From assembly GCA_041477655.1 (NCBI GenBank), contig JBGOUP010000013.1:1-25175 (forward strand): DNA of 25,175 nt. The letters are read 5' to 3'. The position numbers were made by a program, and so were the translations under genes. This document shows, piece after piece, positions 1 to 7,889 of the stretch. The notes beneath the pieces were generated by a model. That model was not told the DNA's origin and made no database searches. It worked only from the letters and a program-made list of their open reading frames with translations. Source of the stretch: JBGOUP01 sp041477655 (lineage in GTDB: Bacteria > Patescibacteriota > UBA1384 > 2-12-FULL-50-11). Within the stretch, counting starts at the first letter, position 1. Every line of letters starts with the position of its first letter.

Positions 1-1149
1 GATCGAGCCGGATTCGTCGTAAAAAACATTTTTACCCTCGGTGCGAAGTTTCTTAACTAGTGCTTCAGCCAATTTCACCAAAGGTTCCTTTTTGACTAAA
101 GGTAAAACTGCCGCATCATAAGCCGAAAGATGATGGCTGATGGCTAAAACTGTCTCAACCTCCCCTTCCCCTTTTCTACCCTTTTCGTGCCATTGCCAGG
201 CATCAAGCAATAATGCCAAGAGTGCCCGATCAACCCCGCCGGAAGGTTCTATAACAAAGGGGATAAAACGCTCTTTAGTTTCCTCGTCAAAGACCGACAG
301 ATCCACACCCGAGGCTTTTTGGTGTTGAGTCAGATCGTAATCGCCCCGATTGGCAATACCTTCAAGCTCACCCCAGCCCCACGGAAATTGATACTCGATA
401 TCGGTTGTTGCCTTGGAGTAGTGAGCTAAGTCGGCTTTGGCATGTTTTGTCAGTCGCAGATTTTTTTTGTTTATACCAAGTTCGACGTACCAGTTAAGCC
501 GATCTTCAACCCAACGCTCAAACCACTCATCGGCCTCTTCAGGACACACAAAAAACTCCAATTCCATCTGCTCAAATTCGCGAGTTCGAAAAGTAAAGTT
601 GCCCGGCGTTATTTCATTACGAAAAGCCTTACCGATTTGGCCGATGCCAAAAGGAATTTTAACCCGGGCTGTGTCTAATACATTCTTAAAATTAACAAAT
701 ATGCCCTGACAAGTTTCCCCTCGTAAATAGGCTACCGAAGCCGAATCCTCAACTGGGCCAACGAAAGTTCGAAACATTAAATTAAAGTTTTTGGCCTCGC
801 TAACGGGATTACCGTCGGGACTAATAGTAGGATCATCCAACTCATCAGCTCGATAACGTTTATGGGTCACGGTATCTTCGACTAACGGATCAGTAAAACT
901 TTCCGTGTGCCCAGAGGCTTGCCAAATGGCCGGGTTCATAATAATGGCCGTATCCAGACCGACCACGTCGTCGCGACTCTGAACCATCGTCTGCCACCAA
1001 AGAGCTTTGAGCCGATTTTTCATCTCCACACCAACTGGGCCGTAATCGTAACTTGAACTAAAGCCGCCGTAAATTTCGCTTGACGGCCAAATAACGCCTC
1101 GGCGTTTGGCCCAGGCCACAAATTCTTGCATCTGCTTCGCTTCAACCAT
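1..1149 (-). CDS. glyS: Glycyl-tRNA synthetase, single-subunit type (C-terminus cut by window edge)
   Basis: Class II synthetase that charges tRNA-Gly. Reading from ATG at 1149 gives 383 codons open to the window edge. Motifs typical of the alpha2 (eukaryote/archaeal-like) GlyRS are visible: SSEIYGG and YDYGPVG near the N-terminus, NPAIWQASGH about residue 70, RGETCQGIF, then the motif 2 region FRNEITPGNFTFRTREFEQME. The last visible residues, YDESGSI, match the start of the family's GSIGxRYxRxDE block, so roughly the last 50-70 residues of the anticodon-binding domain lie outside. No good SD precedes the ATG; no in-frame ATG, GTG or TTG occurs in the 50 nt up to the preceding gene. It is the last visible gene of the recO-alr-membrane protein run. 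It is not the bacterial alpha2beta2 GlyQ/GlyS enzyme. Confidence 0.93.
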   Translation of the reverse strand, partial: MVEAKQMQEFVAWAKRRGVIWPSSEIYGGFSSSYDYGPVGVEMKNRLKALWWQTMVQSRDDVVGLDTAIIMNPAIWQASGHTESFTDPLVEDTVTHKRYRADELDDPTISPDGNPVSEAKNFNLMFRTFVGPVEDSASVAYLRGETCQGIFVNFKNVLDTARVKIPFGIGQIGKAFRNEITPGNFTFRTREFEQMELEFFVCPEEADEWFERWVEDRLNWYVELGINKKNLRLTKHAKADLAHYSKATTDIEYQFPWGWGELEGIANRGDYDLTQHQKASGVDLSVFDEETKERFIPFVIEPSGGVDRALLALLLDAWQWHEKGRKGEGEVETVLAISHHLSAYDAAVLPLVKKEPLVKLAEALVKKLRTEGKNVFYDESGSI

Positions 1150-1198
1150 ATCAATATGATACTGGATGCGGGGCGATAAGCCTAGAACAGAAAGGCTG

Positions 1199-2176
1199 TT
1201 ACTTGTAGAAGTCAAAGAGTGGTTGGAAAATGTTAGCCAATGGTCCAAGCAAATTTGTCTGACCCATGGCGGCCAGCGTCATAACGGCGGAGATCAGGAA
1301 AAAGAGAAAACTAACAATTTTAAGTAGGCCTTTGCCCTTGAGAGCCAGTGAGAAAAGGAAGCCAAGCAATAAACAAACGGTGGCGGTTGGCCAACCGATT
1401 TGCTTGACGGTGTTGACTAAATCGGTAGACAAAATGCCTTTGAGTAGTGGTGAAGCCAGAAGAATGACGAAGAAAATTATGCCAAATACTGCCAAGACTT
1501 CGCCGATAGTGCCGATGCCTGATGTGTGTTCAGATCCGTCGTGAGCTTTCTCTTCTTTGATTTGGGCTTCTTTTTCTTTTTCGGCTACCTTGGCGTAGAT
1601 ATCAGTAACCGGTCGGTTATTGGTAATTGGCACCGGCGTGGCGACACTATGGCTGTTGGTTTCTGGCGAAGTTGCAGGTGACGGCGCTGGAGGGTTTGTC
1701 TGACTATGTTCTGGCGCAGGAGCTTGGTGAACGGGCGGTGCCATCAATTCGGGCTCGGCCATAGGAGCAATTTTTGAATCAGTCGCAGGCGAACCAGTTA
1801 AATGTTCAATCTTTGACTCTAGAGCTTGAATTTCGCCAGTTAACACTTCGATCTGCTCGGACAGATGCTCGGATTCGTCTTTGGTCGCTTCAATATCAGC
1901 TTCGCTGACTACCACCGAGGGCAGGGAAATTCCGCCCGGACGAGGCAGGCTGTCGGCTGGTGGGATGGTTGCTGGGGTGGGTTCGGATTGGTTGGAAGCA
2001 GAGTCGGGAGCGGTTGGCTTGTTGATAGGCAAGGCTCCGTCATTGGCCGTGATTGTCTCAATCGAAGGATTAGCTGGTGGTGGGGGCAAGGGAGCCGACG
2101 GCTGGGGCAGAGGCACCGATGGCGGCGCTGATTGGTTAGCTATTGGTACTGGTTGTTCCGTCGGTCCGTCTGGCAT
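1199..2176 (-). CDS. Proline-rich, coiled-coil membrane protein of unknown function
   Basis: A 325-residue protein of no family I recognise. Residues 1-90 are rich in Pro, Ala and Ser and look disordered. A charged heptad-like segment (about 95-135, ESEHLSEQIEVLTGEIQALE) should form a coiled coil. A second Pro-rich linker follows, then a charged stretch (KVAEKEKEAQIKEEKAHDG). The C-terminal third has about three hydrophobic helices, so it is a C-terminally anchored membrane protein. I chose ATG at 2176 because AAGGAGGG lies just upstream and the ATG overlaps the alr stop codon (TGATG), a translational-coupling arrangement. An in-frame codon 11 positions earlier would overlap alr further and has no better site. 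Expression is probably tied to alr. A cell-envelope role is inference only. Confidence 0.8.
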   Translation of the reverse strand: MPDGPTEQPVPIANQSAPPSVPLPQPSAPLPPPPANPSIETITANDGALPINKPTAPDSASNQSEPTPATIPPADSLPRPGGISLPSVVVSEADIEATKDESEHLSEQIEVLTGEIQALESKIEHLTGSPATDSKIAPMAEPELMAPPVHQAPAPEHSQTNPPAPSPATSPETNSHSVATPVPITNNRPVTDIYAKVAEKEKEAQIKEEKAHDGSEHTSGIGTIGEVLAVFGIIFFVILLASPLLKGILSTDLVNTVKQIGWPTATVCLLLGFLFSLALKGKGLLKIVSFLFFLISAVMTLAAMGQTNLLGPLANIFQPLFDFYK

Positions 2177-3273
2177 CACCCTCCTTGATATATCCTCGGC
2201 AAAGCGCAACCCAGCCGAGTTATAATTTCATGATGACGCATGAGAGAAATTCGTGCAAGTTCGCTGACTGTCAAGGTCTCTATCTCACCCCGATCATCCT
2301 TCTGGCTACCAATTAACACGGCTTCGTCTCCTCGTTTAACCGGCAAACCTTTGGTGTCGATGACGCACAAATTCATACAAATTTTACCAATGATTGGCAC
2401 CTTTTTGCCCTTAATTAAAGCTTGGGCTTTGCCGGTCAGCATCTGCGATAAGCCTTCGCCGTAGCCTATGGAGATAATGGCGATTGTCATATCTTCGGGA
2501 GCAATAAACAAATGTTCGTAGCTTGTCCCTTCGCCTTTTTTGAGCGGTTTGACTTGAGCAATTAGTGACTTACACTGAAGCGACGGAATTAAGCCTGGCA
2601 AAACTTCATCAACACCATAAAGTGCTAAACCAACTCTGACGGCGTCAAAATAGCCTTCAGAAAAATTTGCTAACGAATAGGAACTGGCCAGATGAATCGG
2701 CAGAAGATCAATAATATCTCGCATATCCGTTAAGAAGTCTTGGATTTTCCGTAACTGTTTCAGATCTTCTTGGCGATCACTAGCGTCAGTCAAATGGGAG
2801 TAGATGGCCTCAACTTTAATATTAGGAAACATGCGTTGACCGCTTAAAAAATCTATTGCCTCCTCGATGGACATGCCCAAACGGTTCAAGCCAGTTTCAA
2901 TTTTGACGTGGACGCGGGCGGTTTTGCCCAGTCGCTCGGCTGTCCGTTGTATTACGGCAATAGCCTCACGATCATAGAGGCTAAGAATAAAGCCCCGCTC
3001 AATCGCCTCAATTGTTTCTTTGGCATCAAGATAGCCCAAAATCAGAACCGGTCGCTGGCTGACTGCCCGCACCCTGATTGCCTCGTTTAGATCAATAACA
3101 GCGAAAATATCGATATCTTGTCCATCAAGGACCTTGACAACTTCTTCTAGGCCGTGGCCGTAAGCGTCGGACTTAACAACGCCAATTACTCCTACGTCAC
3201 GACCAACTTTTTGTTTAACCAGCTGGTAGTTATGACGGATAGCGTTAAGATCAACTTCCAGCCAAGCTCGCAT
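2176..3273 (-). CDS. alr: Alanine racemase
   Basis: PLP-dependent enzyme that makes D-alanine for peptidoglycan. 365 residues, the usual size. The N-terminal TIM barrel opens WLEVDLNAIRHNY and carries the PLP-binding lysine in VVKSDAYGHG (K34). GLNRLGM and HLTDASD follow, and the C-terminal beta domain contains SIGYGEGL, where the Tyr is the second catalytic base supplied across the dimer. ATG 3273 is preferred because homologues start at about this point; translation further upstream would run deep into recO. The start overlaps recO by about 20 nt, and the stop overlaps the next gene's ATG, so recO, alr and the membrane protein look like one operon. Confidence 0.95.
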   Translation of the reverse strand: MRAWLEVDLNAIRHNYQLVKQKVGRDVGVIGVVKSDAYGHGLEEVVKVLDGQDIDIFAVIDLNEAIRVRAVSQRPVLILGYLDAKETIEAIERGFILSLYDREAIAVIQRTAERLGKTARVHVKIETGLNRLGMSIEEAIDFLSGQRMFPNIKVEAIYSHLTDASDRQEDLKQLRKIQDFLTDMRDIIDLLPIHLASSYSLANFSEGYFDAVRVGLALYGVDEVLPGLIPSLQCKSLIAQVKPLKKGEGTSYEHLFIAPEDMTIAIISIGYGEGLSQMLTGKAQALIKGKKVPIIGKICMNLCVIDTKGLPVKRGDEAVLIGSQKDDRGEIETLTVSELARISLMRHHEIITRLGCALPRIYQGG

Positions 3274-3979
3274 ATGAATCCCAGGGGTGATTAAACCATT
3301 CGGTAATTTCACGAAGCAGAAGCTCTTCAACTTCTTGGGCAACTATATTAGGAATGGAAATTGTTCGAATCATCACAAATGATTTTCGCCGTAATAACTG
3401 GAGTAACTTTACCGAATTCTTGTTGATTTGAATAGGCTCAAGTCCACGCGAGCAGTTGACACAGATGAAACGGCGATCAGCTGGGTCAAAAAAAGCATTG
3501 GTGATAATTGGCTTTTGGCAGGCTCGACAGCTAAAGTCCGATATGCCCAAACCCAATTGGTTAGCTAGCTGACTTAGAAAAAACAACCAGTTGGCCGACC
3601 AGTTTTGGTTACTGTTGATCCGAGCCAAGGCGTCAAGAGTTAAATTAAAAAGCGAACGTTGGTTAACGTCCTCCAATATTACCCGTTCAACCACTCGACT
3701 GACGGCAAAAGCCTGGCCCATAAGCTCCAGCGACGAACGGAGTTTCTCAAATGGCTCGGCCAAAACGGCACTAGTAATTTTGGGCAAGTCCTCTTCGTCG
3801 GTCAGTATTAAAGAAGAGAGCATAAATGTATCTAAATGGCCGGCCAATTTTGACAATGGCCGACGAACAGCTCTGGCAATGACTCGTTTTTTACCAAAAT
3901 CCGGACTGAAAATAGTGATAATCCGGTCGGTTTCACCAATGGCTTGTTTTTTGAGTATCAGACCAAGCGTTTTAATCAT
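3251..3979 (-). CDS. recO: DNA repair protein RecO
   Basis: Recombination mediator of the RecFOR pathway that anneals ssDNA and helps load RecA. 242 residues, the normal size. The N-terminal OB fold (about 1-80) has the family signature LILKKQAIGETDRIITIFS. A helical domain follows, with a zinc site formed by C151, C154, C173 and C176 (CRACQKP and CVNCSRG). The ATG at 3979 has no strong SD. It is the first gene of the minus-strand run and overlaps alr. The upstream region to 4140 holds only short repeats. Confidence 0.93.
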   Translation of the reverse strand: MIKTLGLILKKQAIGETDRIITIFSPDFGKKRVIARAVRRPLSKLAGHLDTFMLSSLILTDEEDLPKITSAVLAEPFEKLRSSLELMGQAFAVSRVVERVILEDVNQRSLFNLTLDALARINSNQNWSANWLFFLSQLANQLGLGISDFSCRACQKPIITNAFFDPADRRFICVNCSRGLEPIQINKNSVKLLQLLRRKSFVMIRTISIPNIVAQEVEELLLREITEWFNHPWDSYASLAGS

Positions 3980-4019
3980 ACGGCTATCAGTAGTATTCCA
4001 CCATCTTGGAGTGATTGCC

Positions 4020-4136
4020 AGCTCTGCTATAGTCGCTTACGCTCGTATAGCTCTGCTATAGCGAAGCGGTATAACCGCGAGCTTTAAGAGGCGTCACCGC
4101 CGACTATAGTCGCTTGGTAAACTCTTACAGCTTCGC
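4020..4136. repeat. Short direct and inverted repeats between recO and the pilin gene
   Basis: AGCTCTGCTATAG occurs at 4020-4032 and 4049-4061. TATAGTCGCTT occurs at 4028-4038 and again near 4105-4115. Several short inverted pieces (CTATAG, AGCGAAGC, CGGTTATACCGC-like) allow small hairpins. No ORF is evident. This could be a local repeat expansion or a small palindromic element. Confidence 0.5.
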
Positions 4137-4142
4137 TATGAT
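4114..4142 (+). promoter_or_regulatory. Candidate promoter for the pilin-like gene
   Basis: TTGGTA (4114-4119), a 17-nt spacer, then TATGAT (4137-4142) is a good sigma70-like match. The predicted start, about 4149, would leave almost no leader before the ATG at 4155, although a GGGAG SD sits at 4145-4149. Either transcription starts further upstream or the mRNA is nearly leaderless. Confidence 0.35.
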
Positions 4143-4154
4143 TAGGGAGTAATA

Positions 4155-4820
4155 ATGCGACAACGAAATCGGGCTTTTACACTTATTGAGCTATTAGTAG
4201 TTATGGTCATAATCGGCATACTTATTGGCCTAGGGGTTTATGTCTTTGCTTCGGCCTCGGCTCGCTCCAGAAATCAGACCCGCAAAAGCGATCTCAACCG
4301 CATCAAGAATGCGCTGTCACAGTACAACACCGACAGCCGAACTTATCCAGCCTATGACATAAGTACGGTTCAAGTTTTTTCAGCTGACTGGCAGTTAACT
4401 GATACTTCTTTAATCTCCGCCTCCGCATCTTCCCCTACCTGTGGGCATAGTCGTACTATTAACGGCCGTCTAGCCCCTAAATACATCTCATCTATCCCCA
4501 AAGACCCTCGACAATCAGTCGATCAAACCGCTCTTAGCTGCACTGATCCTTCAATTAATCACAATCAAGATTGGCGATATCTCTATATTTCCGGCCCAGC
4601 CGATTCTGCTCCAAGCAACCCCGCCACTAGTTTTGCCCTCTTTACCACCCTTGAGCCACCAATAGCCAATACCGATAAACTTCTTTCATCGAACGACCCC
4701 CCACTATACAAATCCGCCGATCCATTTAGTTATTATGGTTATCCAGCCAACTATAAAGGAACTGACACCAACGGCCCAGGCCTGACAGCCAACTATATGA
4801 TTTCTAGCGACGTTCGTTAG
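4155..4820 (+). CDS. Type IV pilin / pseudopilin-like protein
   Basis: A 221-residue prepilin. The N-terminus RAFTLIELLVVMVIIGIL is the class III (type IV pilin) signal: a short basic leader, a cleavage site with Ala rather than the usual Gly at -1, Phe as the new first residue, and the conserved Glu5, followed by the hydrophobic helix that packs in the fibre. Residues SRNQTRKSDLNRIKNALSQY continue the amphipathic helix as in GspG/PilA-type proteins. The remainder, with two cysteines, would be the globular head. SD GGGAG lies 5 nt before the ATG. Similar proteins feed pili or competence and secretion pseudopili; no assembly genes are in the window, so the machine cannot be named. It converges with zero gap on the next minus-strand gene. 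Confidence 0.85.
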   Translation: MRQRNRAFTLIELLVVMVIIGILIGLGVYVFASASARSRNQTRKSDLNRIKNALSQYNTDSRTYPAYDISTVQVFSADWQLTDTSLISASASSPTCGHSRTINGRLAPKYISSIPKDPRQSVDQTALSCTDPSINHNQDWRYLYISGPADSAPSNPATSFALFTTLEPPIANTDKLLSSNDPPLYKSADPFSYYGYPANYKGTDTNGPGLTANYMISSDVR

Positions 4821-5024
4821 CTACTCGGCGCTAGCGGAAATATACAGAACGGCGCTAATGACCAGGGCAATCGCTCCGCCCCAGACAAATAGTTTAGTAT
4901 AGTCAGTGCCAGATTGGGCAAATGCCACAGCGTTAACCGATGGTCCGCCTAACCCGGCAGCCAGGGCGGCTCCGCCGATAATCAGTAATACGGTAGCGCT
5001 CATTACTCGTAGTCGTCTATCCAT
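4821..5024 (-). CDS. Small secreted or membrane protein, two hydrophobic segments
   Basis: A 67-residue protein. A basic N-terminus and hydrophobic stretch end in VAFAQ-S, a plausible signal-peptidase site, followed by one more membrane span (LFVWGGAIALVISAVLYI). Small two-helix proteins of this shape include VirB2/TrbC-like pilins, but nothing specific identifies one here. ATG at 5024 or 5003 (MSATV) could be the start; neither has a clear SD. Its stop abuts the pilin stop. It lies just after the 5S terminator, so it needs its own promoter or read-through. Confidence 0.6.
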   Translation of the reverse strand: MDRRLRVMSATVLLIIGGAALAAGLGGPSVNAVAFAQSGTDYTKLFVWGGAIALVISAVLYISASAE

Positions 5025-5035
5025 AGTCGTAGTGT

Positions 5036-5059
5036 AACAAAAATTCGCCTCGTGGCGAA
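5036..5059 (-). terminator. Intrinsic terminator after 5S rRNA
   Basis: On the minus strand TTCGCC-ACGA-GGCGAA forms a 6-bp stem followed by TTTTTGTT. It lies about 105 nt after the 5S gene and just upstream of the 67-residue ORF, so it closes the 23S-5S unit. Confidence 0.7.
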
Positions 5060-5102
5060 AATTCAGTCATCACCCTTGCGTACCCTTAACCACCTATCAG
5101 GT

Positions 5103-5123
5103 ATTACACCTCGGAGGTGTAAT
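5103..5123 (-). other. Perfect hairpin 3' of 5S rRNA
   Basis: ATTACACCTC and its complement are separated by one base, inside a wider TAACCA/TGGTTA inverted repeat. No T tract follows, so it may be a processing or stabilising element upstream of the terminator at 5036-5059. Confidence 0.5.
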
Positions 5124-5162
5124 ATGGTTAAAGGATGTAATTATTGAAATTTTGAATCCTTT

Positions 5163-5283
5163 GTCTTGGCGCCGACCTACTTTCCCGGGAGCTGTTAGCT
5201 CCGAGTATCATCGATGCTGGCAGGCTTAACTACTCTGTTCGGAATGAGAAGAGGTGTACCCCTGCCGCTCAAGGCACCAAGAC
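5163..5283 (-). rRNA. rrf: 5S ribosomal RNA
   Basis: The minus strand shows the 5S landmarks: terminal stem TTGTCTTGG/CCAAGACAA, the loop A-helix III segment ending CCGAACAGAGTAGTTAAGC, and the 3' element GGGAAAGTAGGTCGGCGCC. About 119-121 nt. It follows the 23S gene by about 860 nt, a gap that holds two ORFs. Confidence 0.95.
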
Positions 5284-5319
5284 AAAAGGCTCAAATATTT
5301 AATGTGTTCAGGAAGGGGG

Positions 5320-5338
5320 TGGCCAGAAAATCTGGCCA
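5320..5338 (-). other. Hairpin between the spacer ORFs and 5S
   Basis: TGGCCAGA-TTT-TCTGGCCA on the minus strand, 8 bp, lies between the stop of the second spacer ORF (5345) and the 5S 5' end. No T tract. A processing site releasing 5S is the simplest reading. Confidence 0.45.
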
Positions 5339-5344
5339 GAAAAA

Positions 5345-5623
5345 TTAATCATCAGCTCGTTGGAACCGATTGTTTACAGTCAGCGCTACGTCACCAACTG
5401 TTAATGTAATCGGATAGACGGTTGCGTCTACGCGCTGATCAAGTCGTCCCCTTACTCTCCTTGGCACAATTTCGTCGAGCGCTTTATCAGGTGTTTCTGC
5501 GGTTACAAGTTCTAAGTAAGGCCCACCACGTCGTTGACCGTCGTCATCGAGCCGAACCCACAGAACTGCGAAGTTTATTGCTTCTATTCGTTCGGAAACA
5601 CCTACTAGATCTAGAACCTTCAA
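5345..5623 (-). CDS. Small uncharacterised protein encoded in the 23S-5S spacer (second ORF)
   Basis: A 92-residue ORF of no family I recognise, starting at TTG (5623) with GAGGAGG 8 nt upstream. The sequence alternates strand-like hydrophobic runs (NFAVLWVRL, PYLELVTAE, YPITLTVGDVALTV) with one helix-like segment (TPDKALDEIVPRRVRG), suggesting a compact alpha+beta domain. It has no cysteines and no membrane segment. The upstream ORF's stop codon overlaps this SD, so the two are translationally coupled. They lie after the 23S processing stem and before 5S, so they must be made from the rRNA precursor unless a hidden promoter exists. Function unknown; RNA or ribosome association is only a guess from position. 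Confidence 0.65.
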   Translation of the reverse strand: MKVLDLVGVSERIEAINFAVLWVRLDDDGQRRGGPYLELVTAETPDKALDEIVPRRVRGRLDQRVDATVYPITLTVGDVALTVNNRFQRADD

Positions 5624-5637
5624 CTCTTTTCACCTCC

Positions 5638-5901
5638 TCACAGAAGTTTCCAGCTGGCTCGTGAGTAGTTAATCTTGGTATCTTCGCGAAGAGCAAAGGA
5701 AGAAAGCTTACCACTAGCAACGAGTTGGGGTATCTGCACCCGGAGTTTTTTTATTAGTTCCTGTTCACTTTCTGAATCATCCAACTCGACGCTTGTCAGT
5801 ATGTACTGCGTATGACTATCAGCGACATGTTCGCCGTAGGTTGTAATCTTGAGCGGACATACAACGGTGGTTGTACTTTTTTGTTGATATCCTAAAACCA
5901 C
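5638..5901 (-). CDS. Small uncharacterised protein encoded in the 23S-5S spacer (first ORF)
   Basis: An 87-residue ORF of unknown family with a GTG start at 5901 and a very strong SD (GGGAGGAGGTG) 6-8 nt upstream. Strand-like segments TTTVVCPLKITTYG and HTQYILTSVEL are followed by a charged helix (SESEQELIKKLRVQIPQLV) and a basic tail (NYSRASWKLL). There is one cysteine and no signal peptide. The strong SD and coupling to the next ORF argue that it is translated. It sits about 240 nt after the end of 23S on the same strand. Confidence 0.65.
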   Translation of the reverse strand: MVLGYQQKSTTTVVCPLKITTYGEHVADSHTQYILTSVELDDSESEQELIKKLRVQIPQLVASGKLSSFALREDTKINYSRASWKLL

Positions 5902-5916
5902 GGTTTCACCTCCTCC

Positions 5917-6095
5917 CTAAACACATTTGCTCGAATCCCCACTTAAATACTTAAGCGAGGATTTTGTTTCGTGCGGACCGTAGCGGAGACGAAAAAGCAC
6001 GGTCCCCGAGCGAAGTCGAGGGGTTTTTCGTCGAGCTCGAGCGCCGAGAGCCGCTGGGCTCGAGGACGCGTGTCCGAATGAAACAAATCCGAGCG
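5917..6095 (-). other. 23S trailer spacer rich in GC hairpins
   Basis: Between the 23S processing stem and the first spacer ORF the minus strand carries several inverted repeats, for example GACCGT/ACGGTC arms and CCCCTCGA/CTCGGGG. An ORF of 68 codons can be read here, but its composition is that of structured spacer. I see no protein gene. Confidence 0.5.
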
Positions 6096-6120
6096 TCTTC
6101 CAAACCGAAGCAGAAGGTAC
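6096..6120 (-). promoter_or_regulatory. 3' strand of the 23S processing stem
   Basis: This 25-nt segment is complementary to the leader at 12395-12420 (about 22 Watson-Crick pairs, one G-U and one or two mismatches). It would bring the two ends of pre-23S together, as in the RNase III processing stalks of other bacteria. Confidence 0.8.
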
Positions 6121-6213
6121 CACCTTCAGCTCACAGATAAATATGTAATTTCCATTGACCTATTAGTACGCCTCGGCTCAAATGATTGCTCATCTTACAC
6201 CTAGCGCCTATCG

Positions 6214-6310
6214 CTCGCGCGCAGCACGAGAATTTCTAATGATCAATTTACAATTTCCATTGATTGAAAATTGAGAACTGAAAATTGAAAATTCTTGTGC
6301 TACGCACAAG
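6214..6310 (-). repeat. 23S expansion segment near E. coli 2800 (helix 98 region)
   Basis: Bounded by hairpins CTTGTGC-GTA-GCACAAG (6294-6310) and CTCGTGCTGCGCGCGAG (6214-6230). Between them is AT-rich sequence built from AATTTTCAATTTTC-like units that can fold back on themselves. One of eight insertions with this plan. Confidence 0.8.
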
Positions 6311-6362
6311 TTTTACCCGGTAGTCTTCCGGGGGTCTTTAACGAAGATTAATCTTGGGGCCT

Positions 6363-6393
<31 letters not shown>

Positions 6394-6535
6394 AGTTCCG
6401 AACGTAGCTACTCGACATTGCCCTTGGCAGGACAGCCGATACACCAGAGGTTCGTACGCTCCGGTCTTCTCATACTAGGAGCCTCCCCCCTCAATCTTCC
6501 ACGCCTACAGCAGATTAGGACCGAACTGTCTCGCG

Positions 6536-7371
6536 CATGTAATCTCCTATTTCTAGAAGAATCTCCTATTTCTAGAAGCATGGACTATATCTTCATCCTG
6601 AACGCAGTGAAGGATGAAGATACGAGCAACGAAGTTGCGAGCATATCTTCATAAATTCACAAAGTTATAATCGATCAGGAGCCAACGTTTGAACAACTTA
6701 CAGAGTAAATCGTTCTCATCTTACGCTTGCTAACTAGGCAAGCCTAGGAATCAGTCTCTACGGGATCCATGAGGTTTCGTAACATTAGAAATTGCTTAAC
6801 TTGCACAGCAGTATTAGTTCTCTTTTTTGAATAGTTCATCCAAGCGAACTTATCTACTTCTTTAGCTAGTTTAAGTAAGTGTTCGGCGGTCATTTGACGA
6901 CCCGATTTTGGCGATCTATCAATAACCAATAATGACGTTTTCACTTGCTCTTTTTTCAATCTTAGAAATGGTTGTAAGGAAATTAACACTTCTTTTACGG
7001 GCACAAAGCCAACAATCGCATACTCGGACATGCCGTCGTTACGATTGCGGATATAACCGTTTTCAAGTTTTTCCTTAAGCCATTCTAGGAACTGCCTGTT
7101 TCGCTGCTTTTGATAGAAAACGATGCTGGCTCGAATCTGATAACCGAAAATATAATCTTTCCGAAAAATCAGTTGAAGCATAATACAACCGTCTCCATCC
7201 AAAAAGCCCGCAATATAGGCTCGTTCTTCTCTTGTCAATTTTCTCATGTCTTACCCTCGGTATTGCCTTCTCTACCAGTTCGTGATTAGAGGAAGGTTTC
7301 ACCGATTTTAGTTGGGATTTCTATCATTAGTTCAATTTACCGCATTACTGCGGTAGAACGCAACGTAAACT
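6536..7371 (-). mobile_element. Group I intron at 23S site 2593, with LAGLIDADG gene
   Basis: 836 nt, inserted after U2593, the same site as the Chlamydomonas chloroplast I-CreI intron. The P1 helix is a perfect 7 bp: exon AGAACGT with intron GCGTTCT, including the U-G pair at the splice site. Core elements visible are AATCGGTGAAACC...AATACCGAGGG (P4/P6) and P7 strands GTAGAGACT and GATATAGTCC. The intron ends in G before CGCGAGACAG. The endonuclease gene starts just after the P6 region. A 19-nt tandem duplication lies at 6541-6578 near the 3' end. Confidence 0.9.
6744..7247 (-). CDS. LAGLIDADG homing endonuclease in the 23S-2593 intron
   Basis: 167 residues with one LAGLIDADG motif, YIAGFLDGDGC (about 11-21), whose acidic residues bind the catalytic metal. 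The second half has no clear second motif, so it should act as a homodimer, like I-CreI. Basic, strand-rich regions (YQIRASIVFYQKQRN) fit the DNA-binding saddle. It starts at ATG 7247 with GAGGG upstream, inside the intron core sequence. The expected target is the intronless 23S site, giving intron homing. Confidence 0.9.
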   Translation of the reverse strand: MRKLTREERAYIAGFLDGDGCIMLQLIFRKDYIFGYQIRASIVFYQKQRNRQFLEWLKEKLENGYIRNRNDGMSEYAIVGFVPVKEVLISLQPFLRLKKEQVKTSLLVIDRSPKSGRQMTAEHLLKLAKEVDKFAWMNYSKKRTNTAVQVKQFLMLRNLMDPVETDS

Positions 7372-7507
7372 ACGTTCTGAACCCAGCTCGCGTACCCTTT
7401 TAATTGGCGAACAGCCAAACCCTTGGGACCGTCTTCAGCCCCAGGATAGGGTGAGCCGACATCGAGGTGCCAAGCTGCGCCGTCTCTGTGGACGATTGGG
7501 CGCAATC

Positions 7508-7544
<37 letters not shown>

Positions 7545-7682
7545 GCCGGCCGTTTCGTACTGCACCGGCTGGATCACTAACACCAACTTTCGTTCCTGCT
7601 CGGCTTGTGGGCCTTGCAGTCAAGCTCGCTTATGGGTTTACCCTATCGTTACGATTTCCATCCGTAACTAGCGAACCATTGC

Positions 7683-7728
<46 letters not shown>

Positions 7729-7746
7729 TGTCAGACACTGTCTTCC

Positions 7747-7889
7747 CCGTGCTTTGAATACAAAGCACGGAATTATCAATTATCAATTTCTAATTTCCAA
7801 ATAATAATCAATGTTTCAATGATTCATTGAAAATTAAATGAAAATTGTTGCTTGAAAATTGGAAATTTCCGAGCACCTTGTATGCAAGG
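7747..7889 (-). repeat. 23S expansion segment near E. coli 2200 (helix 79 region)
   Basis: Edges: hairpin CCTTGCATACAAGG (7876-7889) and CCGTGCTTTG with its complement (7747-7770). The interior is AT-rich with inverted repeats such as ATTTTCAATGAATCATTGAAA. No ORF. Same plan as the other seven segments. Confidence 0.8.

Noticed and set aside
5917..6123. 68-codon frame after 23S
   Set aside because: It overlaps the processing stem and GC hairpins, with no SD. The real ORFs with strong SDs follow it.
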